From an uncultured Bacteroidota bacterium (GTDB taxonomy: Bacteria > Bacteroidota > Bacteroidia > 2-12-FULL-35-15), in contig CAIYIS010000059.1 in assembly GCA_903926385.1 (NCBI GenBank), positions 186,001 to 250,000 on the forward strand: a DNA stretch of 64,000 nucleotides. The letters are read 5' to 3'. The translations under genes and the position numbers were made by a program. A model generated the notes under the pieces. It was not told where the DNA came from. It did no database searches and saw nothing but the letters and a program-made list of their open reading frames with translations. Shown here one piece after another: positions 1 through 9,825 of the stretch. Positions within the stretch are counted from its first letter, which is position 1, and each line of letters opens with the position of its first letter.

Positions 1-1
1 C

Positions 2-1231
2 GGTTCTACATTTAAGTTAGCATCATTGATTTCAGCAATGGAAGATGGATATGTAGATCTAAATGATATTGTAGATATTGAAGATGGCACACATCAATAT
101 TGTGACAGGATTATGAAAGACTCTCATCATCCTGAAGCTGGTCAAAATAAAATAACTGTACAACAATCTTTCGAGCTTTCTTCTAATGTTGGAGTTTCTA
201 AAATCATCACAAGGTATTATTCAAAGGATCCTCAAAAATTTGTTGATCATTTGCTGAAAATGAATCTGGGTACACCTTTCAATACATGCATTCCTGGCGA
301 AGCTTCACCATTTATTAAAAATACAAAAAATAAAAACTGGTCTTGTACTTCATTGCCTTGGATGAGTATTGGATATGAATTGACTTTATCTCCTCTGCAA
401 ACATTAACTTTTTATAGCGCAGTTGCTAATAATGGTAGGATGGTAAAACCAATGTTCGTTAAAGAAATTCGCAAACAGGGCAAGACGATAAGAACATTTC
501 AAACCGAAGTGCTTAATGAGGCAATATGTTCTCAATCTACAATTGTAAAGGCAAAAAAAATGATGGAAGGTGTTGTTCTGAATGGAACTGGAAAAGCTCT
601 AAAAGCTTCCAATTATCGAATAGCTGGAAAAACAGGTACTGCACAACAAGCTAAAAAAGGTGGATACAAGGGCGATTTCAAAGTAACTTATCAGGCATCC
701 TTTGTTGGATATTTCCCTGCTGAAAATCCAAAGTATTCATGTATTGTAGTTATAAGTGCACCGAGCGGTGATGCTTATTATGGTGGAGCAGTAGCTGGGC
801 CAGTGTTCAGAGATGTTGCAGACAAAGTTTATTCAACAAGTCTAGAGATTCATAAAGAAATTAATCCTGCTATTCCTTCTTATGCAACAAGAGTTCCATC
901 TGTGAAAAATGGATATCAATTCGAAATTGAAAATGTTTTGACAACGTTAAAGGTGAAGAATACGTCAAGTAATAATAAGGCTGAATGGGCTTCTGCGTCA
1001 ACAACCGATTCAACTTCTGTTTCACTTTCTTCAAAATGTATTGAAGAGAATTTAAAAAAAGGGATAATGCCAGATTTAAGAGGAATGACAGCTAAGGATG
1101 TGTTATATCTTTTAGAGAATAATAATTATTTGCGAGTGAAGTTAACCGGAAGTGGAGCTGTTTACTCACAATCATTATCTCCGGGAGAAGCATTTACGAA
1201 AGGTTCAAAAATAGAATTGACACTACTTTAA
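2..1231 (+). CDS. ftsI: Peptidoglycan transpeptidase FtsI/PBP3 with C-terminal PASTA domain, 5' partial
   Basis: The reading frame is open to the window edge, so the gene starts upstream and only the last 409 residues are seen. The first codons read GSTFK, the SxxK catalytic motif of penicillin-binding transpeptidases with its serine at bases 5-7. The SxN motif (SSN) is at 179-187 and KTGTAQ begins at 629. Together they give the complete transpeptidase active site. The last ~55 residues (from about 1066) form a PASTA domain, usual for Bacteroidota FtsI. The enzyme cross-links septal peptidoglycan together with FtsW. Its stop codon overlaps the murE start (TAATG), which suggests translational coupling. 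The missing part should contain the membrane anchor and pedestal domain. Confidence 0.95.
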   Translation, partial: GSTFKLASLISAMEDGYVDLNDIVDIEDGTHQYCDRIMKDSHHPEAGQNKITVQQSFELSSNVGVSKIITRYYSKDPQKFVDHLLKMNLGTPFNTCIPGEASPFIKNTKNKNWSCTSLPWMSIGYELTLSPLQTLTFYSAVANNGRMVKPMFVKEIRKQGKTIRTFQTEVLNEAICSQSTIVKAKKMMEGVVLNGTGKALKASNYRIAGKTGTAQQAKKGGYKGDFKVTYQASFVGYFPAENPKYSCIVVISAPSGDAYYGGAVAGPVFRDVADKVYSTSLEIHKEINPAIPSYATRVPSVKNGYQFEIENVLTTLKVKNTSSNNKAEWASASTTDSTSVSLSSKCIEENLKKGIMPDLRGMTAKDVLYLLENNNYLRVKLTGSGAVYSQSLSPGEAFTKGSKIELTLL

Positions 1232-2694
1232 TGAAGTTTTTAAAAGACATACTGTATAAAGTTAATTTAACTGAAGTTATTGGTTCGACCAATGTTGCAA
1301 TAACGGCTATTAGTTTCGATTCACGCAAAATTGAAAAGAATAGTTTGTTTATAGCCGTGAGAGGAACACAAAGCGATGGGCATAAATTTATCGAAATGAC
1401 GATAACTTCCGGTGTTAGTGCTGTTATTTGTGAAGAGTTTCCCAATGAAATAAACAAGAATATTACTTATATAAAAGTCAAAGACAGTTCATTTGCATTG
1501 GGAATTATTGCAAGTAATTTCTATGATAATCCTTCTGAAAAAATAAAACTTGTTGGTGTTACCGGAACAAACGGGAAAACAACAACTGTAACACTTCTAT
1601 TTAATCTGTTTCGAAAACTGGGTTACAATGTTGGTTTGTTGTCTACAGTAAAAAATCAAATCAACAATCAAGTTTTAGAGTCTGTTCATACAACTCCTGA
1701 TGCAATTCAACTTAATTATTTGCTTAGTGAGATGATCAAAAATAATTGCACTCATTGCTTTATGGAGGTTAGTTCTCATGCTGTGGTTCAAAACAGGATT
1801 GGGGGAGTACACTTTACGGGTGCTGTATTTACCAATATTACTCACGACCATCTTGACTATCACAAAACTTTTGCCGAGTACATTAAGGCAAAAAAAACAT
1901 TTTTTGATAATCTTAGTAATAATGCATTTGCCCTTACAAACAGGGACGATACAAACGGAAACTTGATGTTACAGAACTCAAAGGCAATTAGGAAAACATA
2001 TTCCTTGCGTTCGATTTCTGATTTTAAATGCAAGATTATCGAGAATCAAATTACAGGATTGCATCTGAATATGGACAATCAAGAAGTTTGGACAAAATTA
2101 ATCGGAAGTTTCAATGCTTATAATTTGCTTGCTGTGTACGGCACAGCAATGTTACTGAACGAAGATAAAACTAAAATATTAACTGCCCTAAGTTCTCTGA
2201 ACTCTGTAGAGGGTAGATTCCAATATATCAAAACCAATCAAGGTGTTTTGGGAATTGTGGATTATGCACACACACCGGATGCACTAACCAATGTATTAAA
2301 AACAATTGCTGACATCAGAACAGGAAATGAACAAGTCATAACAGTGGTTGGATGTGGGGGTGACAGAGATAAAGCAAAACGTCCTCTCATGGCGAAGATT
2401 GCGTGTGATTTAAGTAATAAAGTAATTCTCACTTCTGACAATCCAAGAAGCGAAGAACCAGATGCAATAATAAGAGACATGCAACAAGGGGTAGATGTGG
2501 TGAATAATAAAAAAACACTTTCCATAACGGATAGAAACGAAGCAATAAAAATAGCTTGTTCATATGCTAAACAAGGGGACATAATACTTGTAGCAGGTAA
2601 GGGGCATGAGAAGTACCAAGAGATAAAAGGGGTAAAGCATACGTTTGATGATATGCTGATATTGGAGAAAAACTTAAAACTTTTTGAAAAATAA
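1231..2694 (+). CDS. murE: UDP-MurNAc-L-Ala-D-Glu:meso-DAP ligase MurE
   Basis: 487 aa, normal length. This cytoplasmic Mur ligase adds the third amino acid of the peptidoglycan stem. The ATP-binding motif GTNGKTT is at residues 112-118. The motif DNPR at residues 403-406 is the established signature of meso-diaminopimelate-specific MurE, as opposed to lysine-specific enzymes, so this organism very probably has DAP-type peptidoglycan. The N-terminal domain binds the UDP-MurNAc substrate. The gene overlaps ftsI upstream and mraY downstream, each by one base in a TAATG, so the start is well fixed. Confidence 0.97.
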   Translation: MKFLKDILYKVNLTEVIGSTNVAITAISFDSRKIEKNSLFIAVRGTQSDGHKFIEMTITSGVSAVICEEFPNEINKNITYIKVKDSSFALGIIASNFYDNPSEKIKLVGVTGTNGKTTTVTLLFNLFRKLGYNVGLLSTVKNQINNQVLESVHTTPDAIQLNYLLSEMIKNNCTHCFMEVSSHAVVQNRIGGVHFTGAVFTNITHDHLDYHKTFAEYIKAKKTFFDNLSNNAFALTNRDDTNGNLMLQNSKAIRKTYSLRSISDFKCKIIENQITGLHLNMDNQEVWTKLIGSFNAYNLLAVYGTAMLLNEDKTKILTALSSLNSVEGRFQYIKTNQGVLGIVDYAHTPDALTNVLKTIADIRTGNEQVITVVGCGGDRDKAKRPLMAKIACDLSNKVILTSDNPRSEEPDAIIRDMQQGVDVVNNKKTLSITDRNEAIKIACSYAKQGDIILVAGKGHEKYQEIKGVKHTFDDMLILEKNLKLFEK

Positions 2695-3950
2695 TGTTCT
2701 ACTACTTATTTGATTTTCTAGACAAAAGATTTGACCTGCCAGGAGCCGGAGTGTTTCATTACATTTCTTTTCGTGCTGCAATGGCGTTAATTGTTTCCTT
2801 GCTAATTACAATGGTTTTTGGAAAACGTATAATTAACTTATTACACAAAAAGCAAGTTGGAGAAACAGTTAGAGACCTTGGTTTGCAGGGCCAAATGGAG
2901 AAAAAGGGGACTCCCACAATGGGTGGATTAATTATCCTTTCTGCCATTGTTATACCAACCTTACTATTTGCCAAGTTACACAATGTCTATATTGTTTTAA
3001 TGTTGCTTTCCACGGTTTGGCTTGGTGCTATTGGTTTTCTTGATGATTATATAAAAGTATTTAAAAAAGACAAAAAGGGGTTACATGGGAAATTCAAGGT
3101 GCTTGGTCAAATAGGTATTGGACTAATTGTAGGTATTACCTTATATTGTAATGACAAAGTTGTGGTTAAAGAAAAACTTAGACCAAGTTCAACAATAGAA
3201 ATTGTGAATGGTTCCACACAAATTTCTCAGCTTCCTGTGTATTCTGCGAATGAGACCAAGTCAATGAAAACAACCATTCCTTTTGTGAAAAACAACGAAC
3301 TTGATTACTCTTCATTTCTTTCATTTCTTGGTCCTAATTACCGAAAATGGGCTTGGTTAATTTTCATACCGATTGTAATCATTATTGTAACTGCGGTTTC
3401 GAATGGGGCAAATATAACTGATGGTATCGATGGTCTGGCAACTGGAACTTCGGCCATAATAGGAGTTGTATTAGGGATATTAGCATATGTATCGGGTAAC
3501 ACTGTTTTTGCAGATTATCTTAACATAATGTACATCCCTAATTCAGGTGAGCTGGTAGTATTCATCGCTGCTTTCGTAGGTGCCTGTATAGGGTTTTTGT
3601 GGTACAATTCTTTTCCTGCTCAAGTATTCATGGGCGATACAGGTAGTTTAGCATTAGGTGGCATCATAGCAGTTTTTGCAATTGCGATTCGAAAAGAACT
3701 ATTGATACCAATACTATGTGGAATTTTTTTGGTGGAGAATGTTTCCGTGATGATGCAGGTGGCGTATTTCAAACGAATGAAGAAAAAATTCGGGATAGAA
3801 TATGCGAGAGAAAATCGACTGTTTAAAATGGCTCCATTACATCATCACTACCAAAAGTTGGGGATGCATGAATCAAAAATAGTGTTTCGGTTTTTGATTA
3901 TTGGAATTATGCTCGCAGCGCTAACGATAATTACTTTGAAACTACGATAA
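2694..3950 (+). CDS. mraY: Phospho-MurNAc-pentapeptide translocase MraY
   Basis: 418 aa, multi-spanning inner-membrane enzyme that moves phospho-MurNAc-pentapeptide onto undecaprenyl phosphate to make lipid I. Visible family motifs are the DDYIK/HGKFK region, [17 protein letters not shown] and the HHHYQKLG loop. It is about 55 residues longer than the ~360-aa proteobacterial enzyme. The extra, mostly polar stretch lies at roughly residues 150-220, before the segment that leads into [10 protein letters not shown]. Longer MraY proteins are normal in Bacteroidota as far as I know. The start overlaps the murE stop (TAATG), and murD begins immediately after the stop. Confidence 0.97.
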   Translation: MFYYLFDFLDKRFDLPGAGVFHYISFRAAMALIVSLLITMVFGKRIINLLHKKQVGETVRDLGLQGQMEKKGTPTMGGLIILSAIVIPTLLFAKLHNVYIVLMLLSTVWLGAIGFLDDYIKVFKKDKKGLHGKFKVLGQIGIGLIVGITLYCNDKVVVKEKLRPSSTIEIVNGSTQISQLPVYSANETKSMKTTIPFVKNNELDYSSFLSFLGPNYRKWAWLIFIPIVIIIVTAVSNGANITDGIDGLATGTSAIIGVVLGILAYVSGNTVFADYLNIMYIPNSGELVVFIAAFVGACIGFLWYNSFPAQVFMGDTGSLALGGIIAVFAIAIRKELLIPILCGIFLVENVSVMMQVAYFKRMKKKFGIEYARENRLFKMAPLHHHYQKLGMHESKIVFRFLIIGIMLAALTIITLKLR

Positions 3951-5291
3951 ATGAGTCGTCTAGTAATACTTGGTGGTGGTGAAAGTGGTGTTGGTGCAGC
4001 TGTTTTAGCGAAAAAGAAAGGATTTGATGTTTTCCTCAGTGATAAAGGGAAATTAAAAGATAATTATAAAAACGTTCTTTCAAATATTGGTGTGGAGTGG
4101 GAAGAAGGGACGCACTCAGAAGAATTAATTCTAAATGCAGCTGAAATTATAAAAAGTCCAGGAATTCCTGATCATTCCGAATTAATTGTGCGAATTCGTG
4201 CAAAAGGAATTAAAGTTATTTCTGAAATTGAATTTGCCGGAAGATTCACGAATGCGAAAAAAATATGCATCACAGGAAGTAATGGTAAAACCACCACCAC
4301 ATTATTAATTTATCATATGCTCAAAAAGGCAGGATATAATGTGGGGCTTGCTGGAAATGTTGGTCAGAGTTTCGCATGGCAGGTAGCCGAAAATAGCTTC
4401 GATTATTATGTTTTGGAGTTAAGCAGTTTTCAACTCGATGGCATGTTCGATTTTAAGGCAGATATAGCGTTGCTCTTAAATATTACTCCTGATCATCTTG
4501 ATAGGTATGAATACAAACTAGAAAAGTATGCGGAGTCGAAATTTAGGATAATACAGAACCAAACAGAAAATGATGCTTTTATATACTGTTTGGATGATAA
4601 AGTTACAATGCAAGTAATGTGTAATAAGAAAATAAAAGCAAAACAATACCCATTTTCAATTAAGCAAAAAGTTGAACAGGGTGCATTTATAGGAGAAAAC
4701 AATCAAATAATAATTAATACAAATAAACAAAACCAAACAATTATGACAATACAAGAACTCGCTTTGCAGGGCAAACACAATCTGTACAACTCAATGGCAG
4801 CAGGAGTAGCCGGAAAACTTGTGGAAATAAGAAAGGACACGATTCGTGAGAGCATGTCTGACTTCCACAATATTGATCATCGCCTGGAATTAGTAGGAGT
4901 TATACATGGTGTTGAATTTATCAATGATTCTAAAGCTACCAATGTGAATTCAACATGGTACGCCCTTGAAAGTATGGAGAACCCTGTAATCCTTATTTTG
5001 GGGGGTGTAGATAAGGGGAACGATTACTCCATGTTGAATGAGTTGGTGAAAGAAAAAGTGAAAGCCATTATTTGTTTGGGAGCGGACAATAAAAAAATTA
5101 TTAAAGCTTTTGGAGGAATGGTGGAAACTATTCTTGAGGCTAGATCGGCTTCAGAAGCTGTTGCTCAATCATACAAGTTGGGTAAAAAGGGGGATGTGGT
5201 TTTGTTATCTCCTGCATGTGCTAGTTTCGACTTGTTCGAGAACTATGAAGACAGAGGTACACAATTTAAACAAGCGGTGAGAGCTCTCTAA
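3951..5291 (+). CDS. murD: UDP-MurNAc-L-alanine:D-glutamate ligase MurD
   Basis: 446 aa. This Mur ligase adds D-glutamate to UDP-MurNAc-L-Ala in the cytoplasm. The N-terminus has a Rossmann-like UDP-binding start (LGGGESGVGAA), followed by the ATP-binding motif GSNGKTTTT and the conserved NDSKATN stretch of the C-terminal half. The ATG follows the mraY stop with no gap, so the genes are co-transcribed. Length and motifs are typical. Confidence 0.97.
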   Translation: MSRLVILGGGESGVGAAVLAKKKGFDVFLSDKGKLKDNYKNVLSNIGVEWEEGTHSEELILNAAEIIKSPGIPDHSELIVRIRAKGIKVISEIEFAGRFTNAKKICITGSNGKTTTTLLIYHMLKKAGYNVGLAGNVGQSFAWQVAENSFDYYVLELSSFQLDGMFDFKADIALLLNITPDHLDRYEYKLEKYAESKFRIIQNQTENDAFIYCLDDKVTMQVMCNKKIKAKQYPFSIKQKVEQGAFIGENNQIIINTNKQNQTIMTIQELALQGKHNLYNSMAAGVAGKLVEIRKDTIRESMSDFHNIDHRLELVGVIHGVEFINDSKATNVNSTWYALESMENPVILILGGVDKGNDYSMLNELVKEKVKAIICLGADNKKIIKAFGGMVETILEARSASEAVAQSYKLGKKGDVVLLSPACASFDLFENYEDRGTQFKQAVRAL

Positions 5292-5319
5292 AATACCTCA
5301 TAATAATTATTAATTAAAT

Positions 5320-6474
5320 ATGAATTTATCTAAATATATAAAAGGAGATATTGTAATCTGGACAGTGGTTTTGTTGCTCTCGCTTTTATCTGTTTTAGTT
5401 GTATACAGCTCTGTAGTGGCACTTGCATATCGTTACAAAGGTGGTGATACAGGCTCGTATTTAATTAAGCATATTTTTATCATTGGTTCCGGTATCTTTT
5501 TAATGTACTTAATTCACAAAGTAAAGTATTCATATTTCTCCAGAATATCGCAGATTGCGATATTTTTGGCAGCTCCATTACTACTTTATACCTTGTTAAA
5601 AGGAGTTAGTGCAGGAGAAGCTAGTCGTTGGTTAGCTATCCCAGGAACATCTTTAACTTTTCAGACTTCTGATTTTGCAAAACTTGTATTGATTGTTTAC
5701 GTTGCAAGAATGTTGTCTATTAAGCAAGATGTGATAAAAGATTTCAAACAAACTTTTTTGCCTGTAGTTGTTCCTGTTGTTATTATATGTGCACTCATTC
5801 TTCCAGCTAATTTTTCCACCGCAGCCTTGCTTTTTTTAACATGTCTTATTTTAATGTTTGTTGGAAGGATGAATACTAAGCACCTCCTTTTACTTATCGG
5901 CTCAGGAATTATTTTTGGAGCTTTTTTAATAATTACCATATTTAATTTTCCAACTATTTTTAAACGTGGAGAAACATGGAAGGCTCGTATAGAAAACTTC
6001 AGAAGTGGTGACAGTGAAACTAATTTTCAATCTGAACAAGCTAAAATCGCTATAGCTACCGGCAGAGTATTTGGGAAAGGTCCTGGGAACAGTACTCAAC
6101 GAAATTTTTTGCCTCAGGCTTCCTCTGATTTTATTTTTGCTATTGTAATTGAGGAGTGGGGTTTGCTTTCTGCCATCATTATTGTTTTTCTATATATAGT
6201 TTTGCTTTTTCGAGGAGTTAGAATTGCAAATAAAAGCGAGAAAACATTTGGCAGTTTACTTGCAATTGGTTTAACATTCAGTCTGGTTTTTCAGGCTATG
6301 ATAAATATGGCTGTAGCAGTTAATTTATTCCCTGTAACAGGACAACCTTTGCCATTAGTTAGTATGGGAGGAACCTCCATATGGTTTACCAGTATTTCAA
6401 TTGGAATCATCTTGAGTGTGAGCCGCGATATAGATAACCCTTTAGCACCAGCAGTAAATCTTGAAACAACTTAA
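5320..6474 (+). CDS. ftsW: Septal SEDS glycosyltransferase FtsW
   Basis: 384 aa with about ten hydrophobic segments. SEDS-family proteins polymerise lipid II at the septum and work with the FtsI transpeptidase. The C-terminal family region is clear (NLFPVTGQPLPLVSMGG, followed by the last membrane helix). RodA has the same fold, but the position inside the dcw cluster between murD and murG supports FtsW. A 28-base gap separates it from murD, and its 3' end overlaps murG by 14 bases. Confidence 0.94.
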   Translation: MNLSKYIKGDIVIWTVVLLLSLLSVLVVYSSVVALAYRYKGGDTGSYLIKHIFIIGSGIFLMYLIHKVKYSYFSRISQIAIFLAAPLLLYTLLKGVSAGEASRWLAIPGTSLTFQTSDFAKLVLIVYVARMLSIKQDVIKDFKQTFLPVVVPVVIICALILPANFSTAALLFLTCLILMFVGRMNTKHLLLLIGSGIIFGAFLIITIFNFPTIFKRGETWKARIENFRSGDSETNFQSEQAKIAIATGRVFGKGPGNSTQRNFLPQASSDFIFAIVIEEWGLLSAIIIVFLYIVLLFRGVRIANKSEKTFGSLLAIGLTFSLVFQAMINMAVAVNLFPVTGQPLPLVSMGGTSIWFTSISIGIILSVSRDIDNPLAPAVNLETT

Positions 6475-7573
6475 AATTATACTAAGCGGAGGAGGAACCG
6501 GGGGACATATCTTCCCCGCTATTGCTATTGCAAATGCAATCAAAGCCATTCACCCTGACACCGAATTCTTGTTTGTGGGCGCAGAAGGGAAAATGGAGAT
6601 GGAAAAGGTTCCGGCCTCAGGATACAAAATTGTGGGTTTGTGGATAAGCGGTTTTCAAAGAAGATTGACTACTGACAATCTAGCATTTCCATTTAAAGTA
6701 ATTAGTAGTCTATTAAAGGCAAAAAAAATATTTAAGTCTTTTCAGCCTGATGCGGTAATAGGCACTGGGGGCTTTGCAAGCGGACCAATGTTGAATGTGT
6801 CGGCACGATACGGTGCAGTTACCTTAATTCAAGAGCAGAATTCTTACCCTGGCATAACGAATAAAATATTATCAAAAAAGGTTGACAAAATTTGTGTTGC
6901 TTATAACAACATGGAAAAATATTTTCCGAAAGAAAAAATATTACTGACAGGAAATCCGGTGAGACAGGATATCTTAAAACTAGAAGGGAAACGTGAAATA
7001 GCATTAGAAGAATTCGGATTAATTGCAGGAAAGAAAACAATTCTTGTAATTGGCGGCAGTCTTGGAGCGCGTACACTAAATGAGAGTATATTGTCCTGCC
7101 TTCAAACTTTTGAAGAAAACAATATTCAGTTAATTTGGCAAACAGGTAAAACCTATTTCGAAACAGCCAAACAGGCGACTGCAGGCAAGGAGGATAAGGG
7201 TTTGTATGCATTTGACTTCATAAAAAAAATGGATTTTGCTTATGCGGCGGCAGATCTTATCATTTCAAGGGCAGGAGCAATTTCCATTTCTGAATTATGT
7301 TTGGTTAAAAAGCCGTGTATATTAATACCATCTCCAAACGTTGCTGAAGATCATCAAACCAAAAATGCAATGGCTCTGGTAACGAATAATGCTGCTATGA
7401 TAATAAAGGATGTGGAGGCCAAAGAAAAATTATGTCGTCAAACTATTCAATTGTTAAACGATGTTGACCGTTGTGCACAATTGTCAGAAAATATTGGAAA
7501 GCTTGCATTTCTAGACTCAGCTCATGTGATAGCCAATGAAATTTTGAATTTGATTAATAACAAAAAGAAATAA
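6461..7573 (+). CDS. murG: UDP-GlcNAc:lipid I N-acetylglucosaminyltransferase MurG
   Basis: 370 aa, peripheral membrane GT28 glycosyltransferase that converts lipid I to lipid II. The N-terminal glycine loop SGGGTGGHIFPA at about residues 9-20 is the family signature, and the C-terminal domain has GGSLGA and the SRAGAIS/E nucleotide-sugar site. The start is a TTG inside the end of ftsW. The next in-frame ATG would remove the glycine loop, so TTG is the only sensible choice. Co-transcribed with ftsW by overlap. Confidence 0.96.
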   Translation: MKQLKIILSGGGTGGHIFPAIAIANAIKAIHPDTEFLFVGAEGKMEMEKVPASGYKIVGLWISGFQRRLTTDNLAFPFKVISSLLKAKKIFKSFQPDAVIGTGGFASGPMLNVSARYGAVTLIQEQNSYPGITNKILSKKVDKICVAYNNMEKYFPKEKILLTGNPVRQDILKLEGKREIALEEFGLIAGKKTILVIGGSLGARTLNESILSCLQTFEENNIQLIWQTGKTYFETAKQATAGKEDKGLYAFDFIKKMDFAYAAADLIISRAGAISISELCLVKKPCILIPSPNVAEDHQTKNAMALVTNNAAMIIKDVEAKEKLCRQTIQLLNDVDRCAQLSENIGKLAFLDSAHVIANEILNLINNKKK

Positions 7574-7589
7574 CGATTAATTGTAAACT

Positions 7590-9005
7590 GTGAACCTAGA
7601 TTTTAAAAACATAAAACAAGTATATTTACTTGGAATAGGTGGAATAGGGATGAGTGCGCTAGCCCGTTACTTCCATAAAATGGGAAAGAGTGTGAGTGGT
7701 TATGATAAAACTCCCACTCCATTGACAGATGAATTAGTTGCTGAAGGTATAGAGATACATTTTTACGATAACATCCGGCTCATTCCGTTAAACATCAAAC
7801 AGCTTCCATATGCCCTCGATAGCATATTAGTAATATACACTCCGGCTATACCTAAAGATCATACCGAGTTCATTTATTTTAAGGAAAACGGCTTCACGTT
7901 AATGAAGCGCGCAGAGGTTTTGGGGTTGATTACCGAAAATTCAAATACGGTAGCGGTGGCAGGAACTCATGGAAAAACCACGACATCCTCTTTAATAGCT
8001 CATATTTTAAAAACAGCCAATCTTGACCCTTCTGCTTTCCTAGGAGGCATCACTCAAAATTATAACACTAATCTTCTAGTGGGTTCTGATGTTTCTCAAA
8101 GTAGCTTGGTAGTTGTCGAGGCAGATGAATACGACCGTTCGTTCCTTACACTTCATCCCGAAACAGGAATCATCACATCTGTAGATGCAGATCACTTGGA
8201 TATTTATGGAGATGAGAAATACATGCAGGAGTCGTATTCTATGTTTGCTAATCAAGTGAAATCGAAACTAATTTTAAAAATGAGTATTGTTTCTAAGATA
8301 AAAACGAACAAACCTGTTATTACTTATTCGGTGAGTGATGATGATGCTGATTATTTTGCACAGCATATCCGTATTGAAAACGGAATGTATCATTTTGAAA
8401 TAGTAACTCCAACTAATATTTATGCTAATATGACTGTTGGATTGCCTGGTTTGCATAATGTAGAAAATGCGGTGGCCGCAGTGGCGGCAACATGCGAAAT
8501 GAAAGTACCTGAAAAGTTTATTCGTGAGGCATTGCAATCATTCGGAGGGGTGAAACGCAGATTTGATTATCAAATAAAAACAGACAATCTGGTTTATATT
8601 GACGATTACGCTCATCATCCGAAAGAATTAGAAGCTATTATAAAATCTGCAAAGGAAATGTATCCGGATAAAAAGATAACCGGAATATTTCAGCCTCACT
8701 TGTTCACACGTACACGTGATTTTGCAGATGACTTTGCTCGTAGTCTTGATCTGCTTGATGAATGTATATTGATGGAAATTTATCCGGCACGCGAATTACC
8801 TATTGAGGGTGTAACATCTCAAATGTTGTTAAACAGAATGAAATCTTCGCACAAATCGATTTGCCAAAAGGATGTGTTGGTGGAAACAGTTGCTGAACGA
8901 AAATTAGAGGTGTTGTTGACATTGGGTGCCGGAGATATAGACACATTTGTAGAGCCGATTAAAATGGTGCTCTTGAAAAACATTTCAAATATATCCAATG
9001 GTTAA
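7590..9005 (+). CDS. murC: UDP-N-acetylmuramate:L-alanine ligase MurC
   Basis: 471 aa. It adds the first amino acid (L-alanine) to UDP-MurNAc. The N-terminal dinucleotide-like loop GIGGIGMSALA, the ATP motif AGTHGKTTTSS and the DYAHHPKE motif of MurC are all present. It starts at GTG: an upstream in-frame TTG is followed at once by a stop, so GTG 7590 is the start. The gap to murG is 16 bases and to ftsQ 7 bases. Confidence 0.97.
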   Translation: MNLDFKNIKQVYLLGIGGIGMSALARYFHKMGKSVSGYDKTPTPLTDELVAEGIEIHFYDNIRLIPLNIKQLPYALDSILVIYTPAIPKDHTEFIYFKENGFTLMKRAEVLGLITENSNTVAVAGTHGKTTTSSLIAHILKTANLDPSAFLGGITQNYNTNLLVGSDVSQSSLVVVEADEYDRSFLTLHPETGIITSVDADHLDIYGDEKYMQESYSMFANQVKSKLILKMSIVSKIKTNKPVITYSVSDDDADYFAQHIRIENGMYHFEIVTPTNIYANMTVGLPGLHNVENAVAAVAATCEMKVPEKFIREALQSFGGVKRRFDYQIKTDNLVYIDDYAHHPKELEAIIKSAKEMYPDKKITGIFQPHLFTRTRDFADDFARSLDLLDECILMEIYPARELPIEGVTSQMLLNRMKSSHKSICQKDVLVETVAERKLEVLLTLGAGDIDTFVEPIKMVLLKNISNISNG

Positions 9006-9012
9006 AGCATAA

Positions 9013-9819
9013 ATGAAGAAACTTAAAAAAATATTAATCATTTGTCTTTGGTGCGGTTTGATAGCTGGATTACTTGCCACAATGAGTTTTGTCAATAAGG
9101 AACAAGAAGCTCTGACCTGCAAAAGTCTTGATATAAAAATCAATCAGGATGATGATGTATATTTCTTAAACAAGATGGATATTGCCCAATTGATGAAGGA
9201 TAGAGGGGATTCTATAATTGGCCAACCAAAATCTGCAGTAAATGTAACTTCGATAGAGAATGCCTTGAATAGCCATGAGGATATTGCAAAATCGGAAGTA
9301 TATATGACAATAGATGGGGTAGTGAATGTAAAAGTGAAACAACGTAAACCTATAGTGAGAGTTATTAACTCTAATGATAACAGCTATTACATGGATGATG
9401 ACGGAAAATTAATGCCTCTCTCTGATAAATATACGGCTCGTGTATTAATCGTAAACGGTAATATTTTGGAGCCCTATTCAACCCATTATATGTATTCTGT
9501 GGAGGACTTAGCAAAGGATAGCACTTTAGGAGCAAACAGTATGTTGGACGATGTGTTTGCAATGGCAAAATACATCAATAAAGACGAATTCTGGAAAGCT
9601 CAAATTCAGCAAATCTATATTAACAAAGACAAAGATATGGAACTTGTGCCTCTTGCAGGTAATCAGAAAATAATTTTTGGCGATACCACAGCAATGGATG
9701 AAAAATTTAAAAAGCTAATGACATTTTATACACAAGCATTAAATACCACAGGATGGTGGGATAAATATTCAATAATAAATTTAAAGTTTAAAAATCAAAT
9801 CGTTTGTACTAAAAAATAA
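9013..9819 (+). CDS. ftsQ: Cell division protein FtsQ
   Basis: 268 aa. A short basic N-terminus (KKLKK) is followed by one membrane helix (about residues 7-27), then a POTRA-like periplasmic domain that includes the stretch EVYMTIDGVVNVKVKQRKP typical of FtsQ. FtsQ links early and late divisome proteins at the septum. The sequence is poorly conserved across phyla, so the call rests on architecture plus its place between murC and ftsA. Confidence 0.88.
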   Translation: MKKLKKILIICLWCGLIAGLLATMSFVNKEQEALTCKSLDIKINQDDDVYFLNKMDIAQLMKDRGDSIIGQPKSAVNVTSIENALNSHEDIAKSEVYMTIDGVVNVKVKQRKPIVRVINSNDNSYYMDDDGKLMPLSDKYTARVLIVNGNILEPYSTHYMYSVEDLAKDSTLGANSMLDDVFAMAKYINKDEFWKAQIQQIYINKDKDMELVPLAGNQKIIFGDTTAMDEKFKKLMTFYTQALNTTGWWDKYSIINLKFKNQIVCTKK

Positions 9820-9825
9820 TTCACT

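Noticed and set aside
2694-3950. Extra ~55 residues in MraY as a novel domain
   Set aside because: Longer MraY proteins are normal in Bacteroidota, and the catalytic motifs are all in place.
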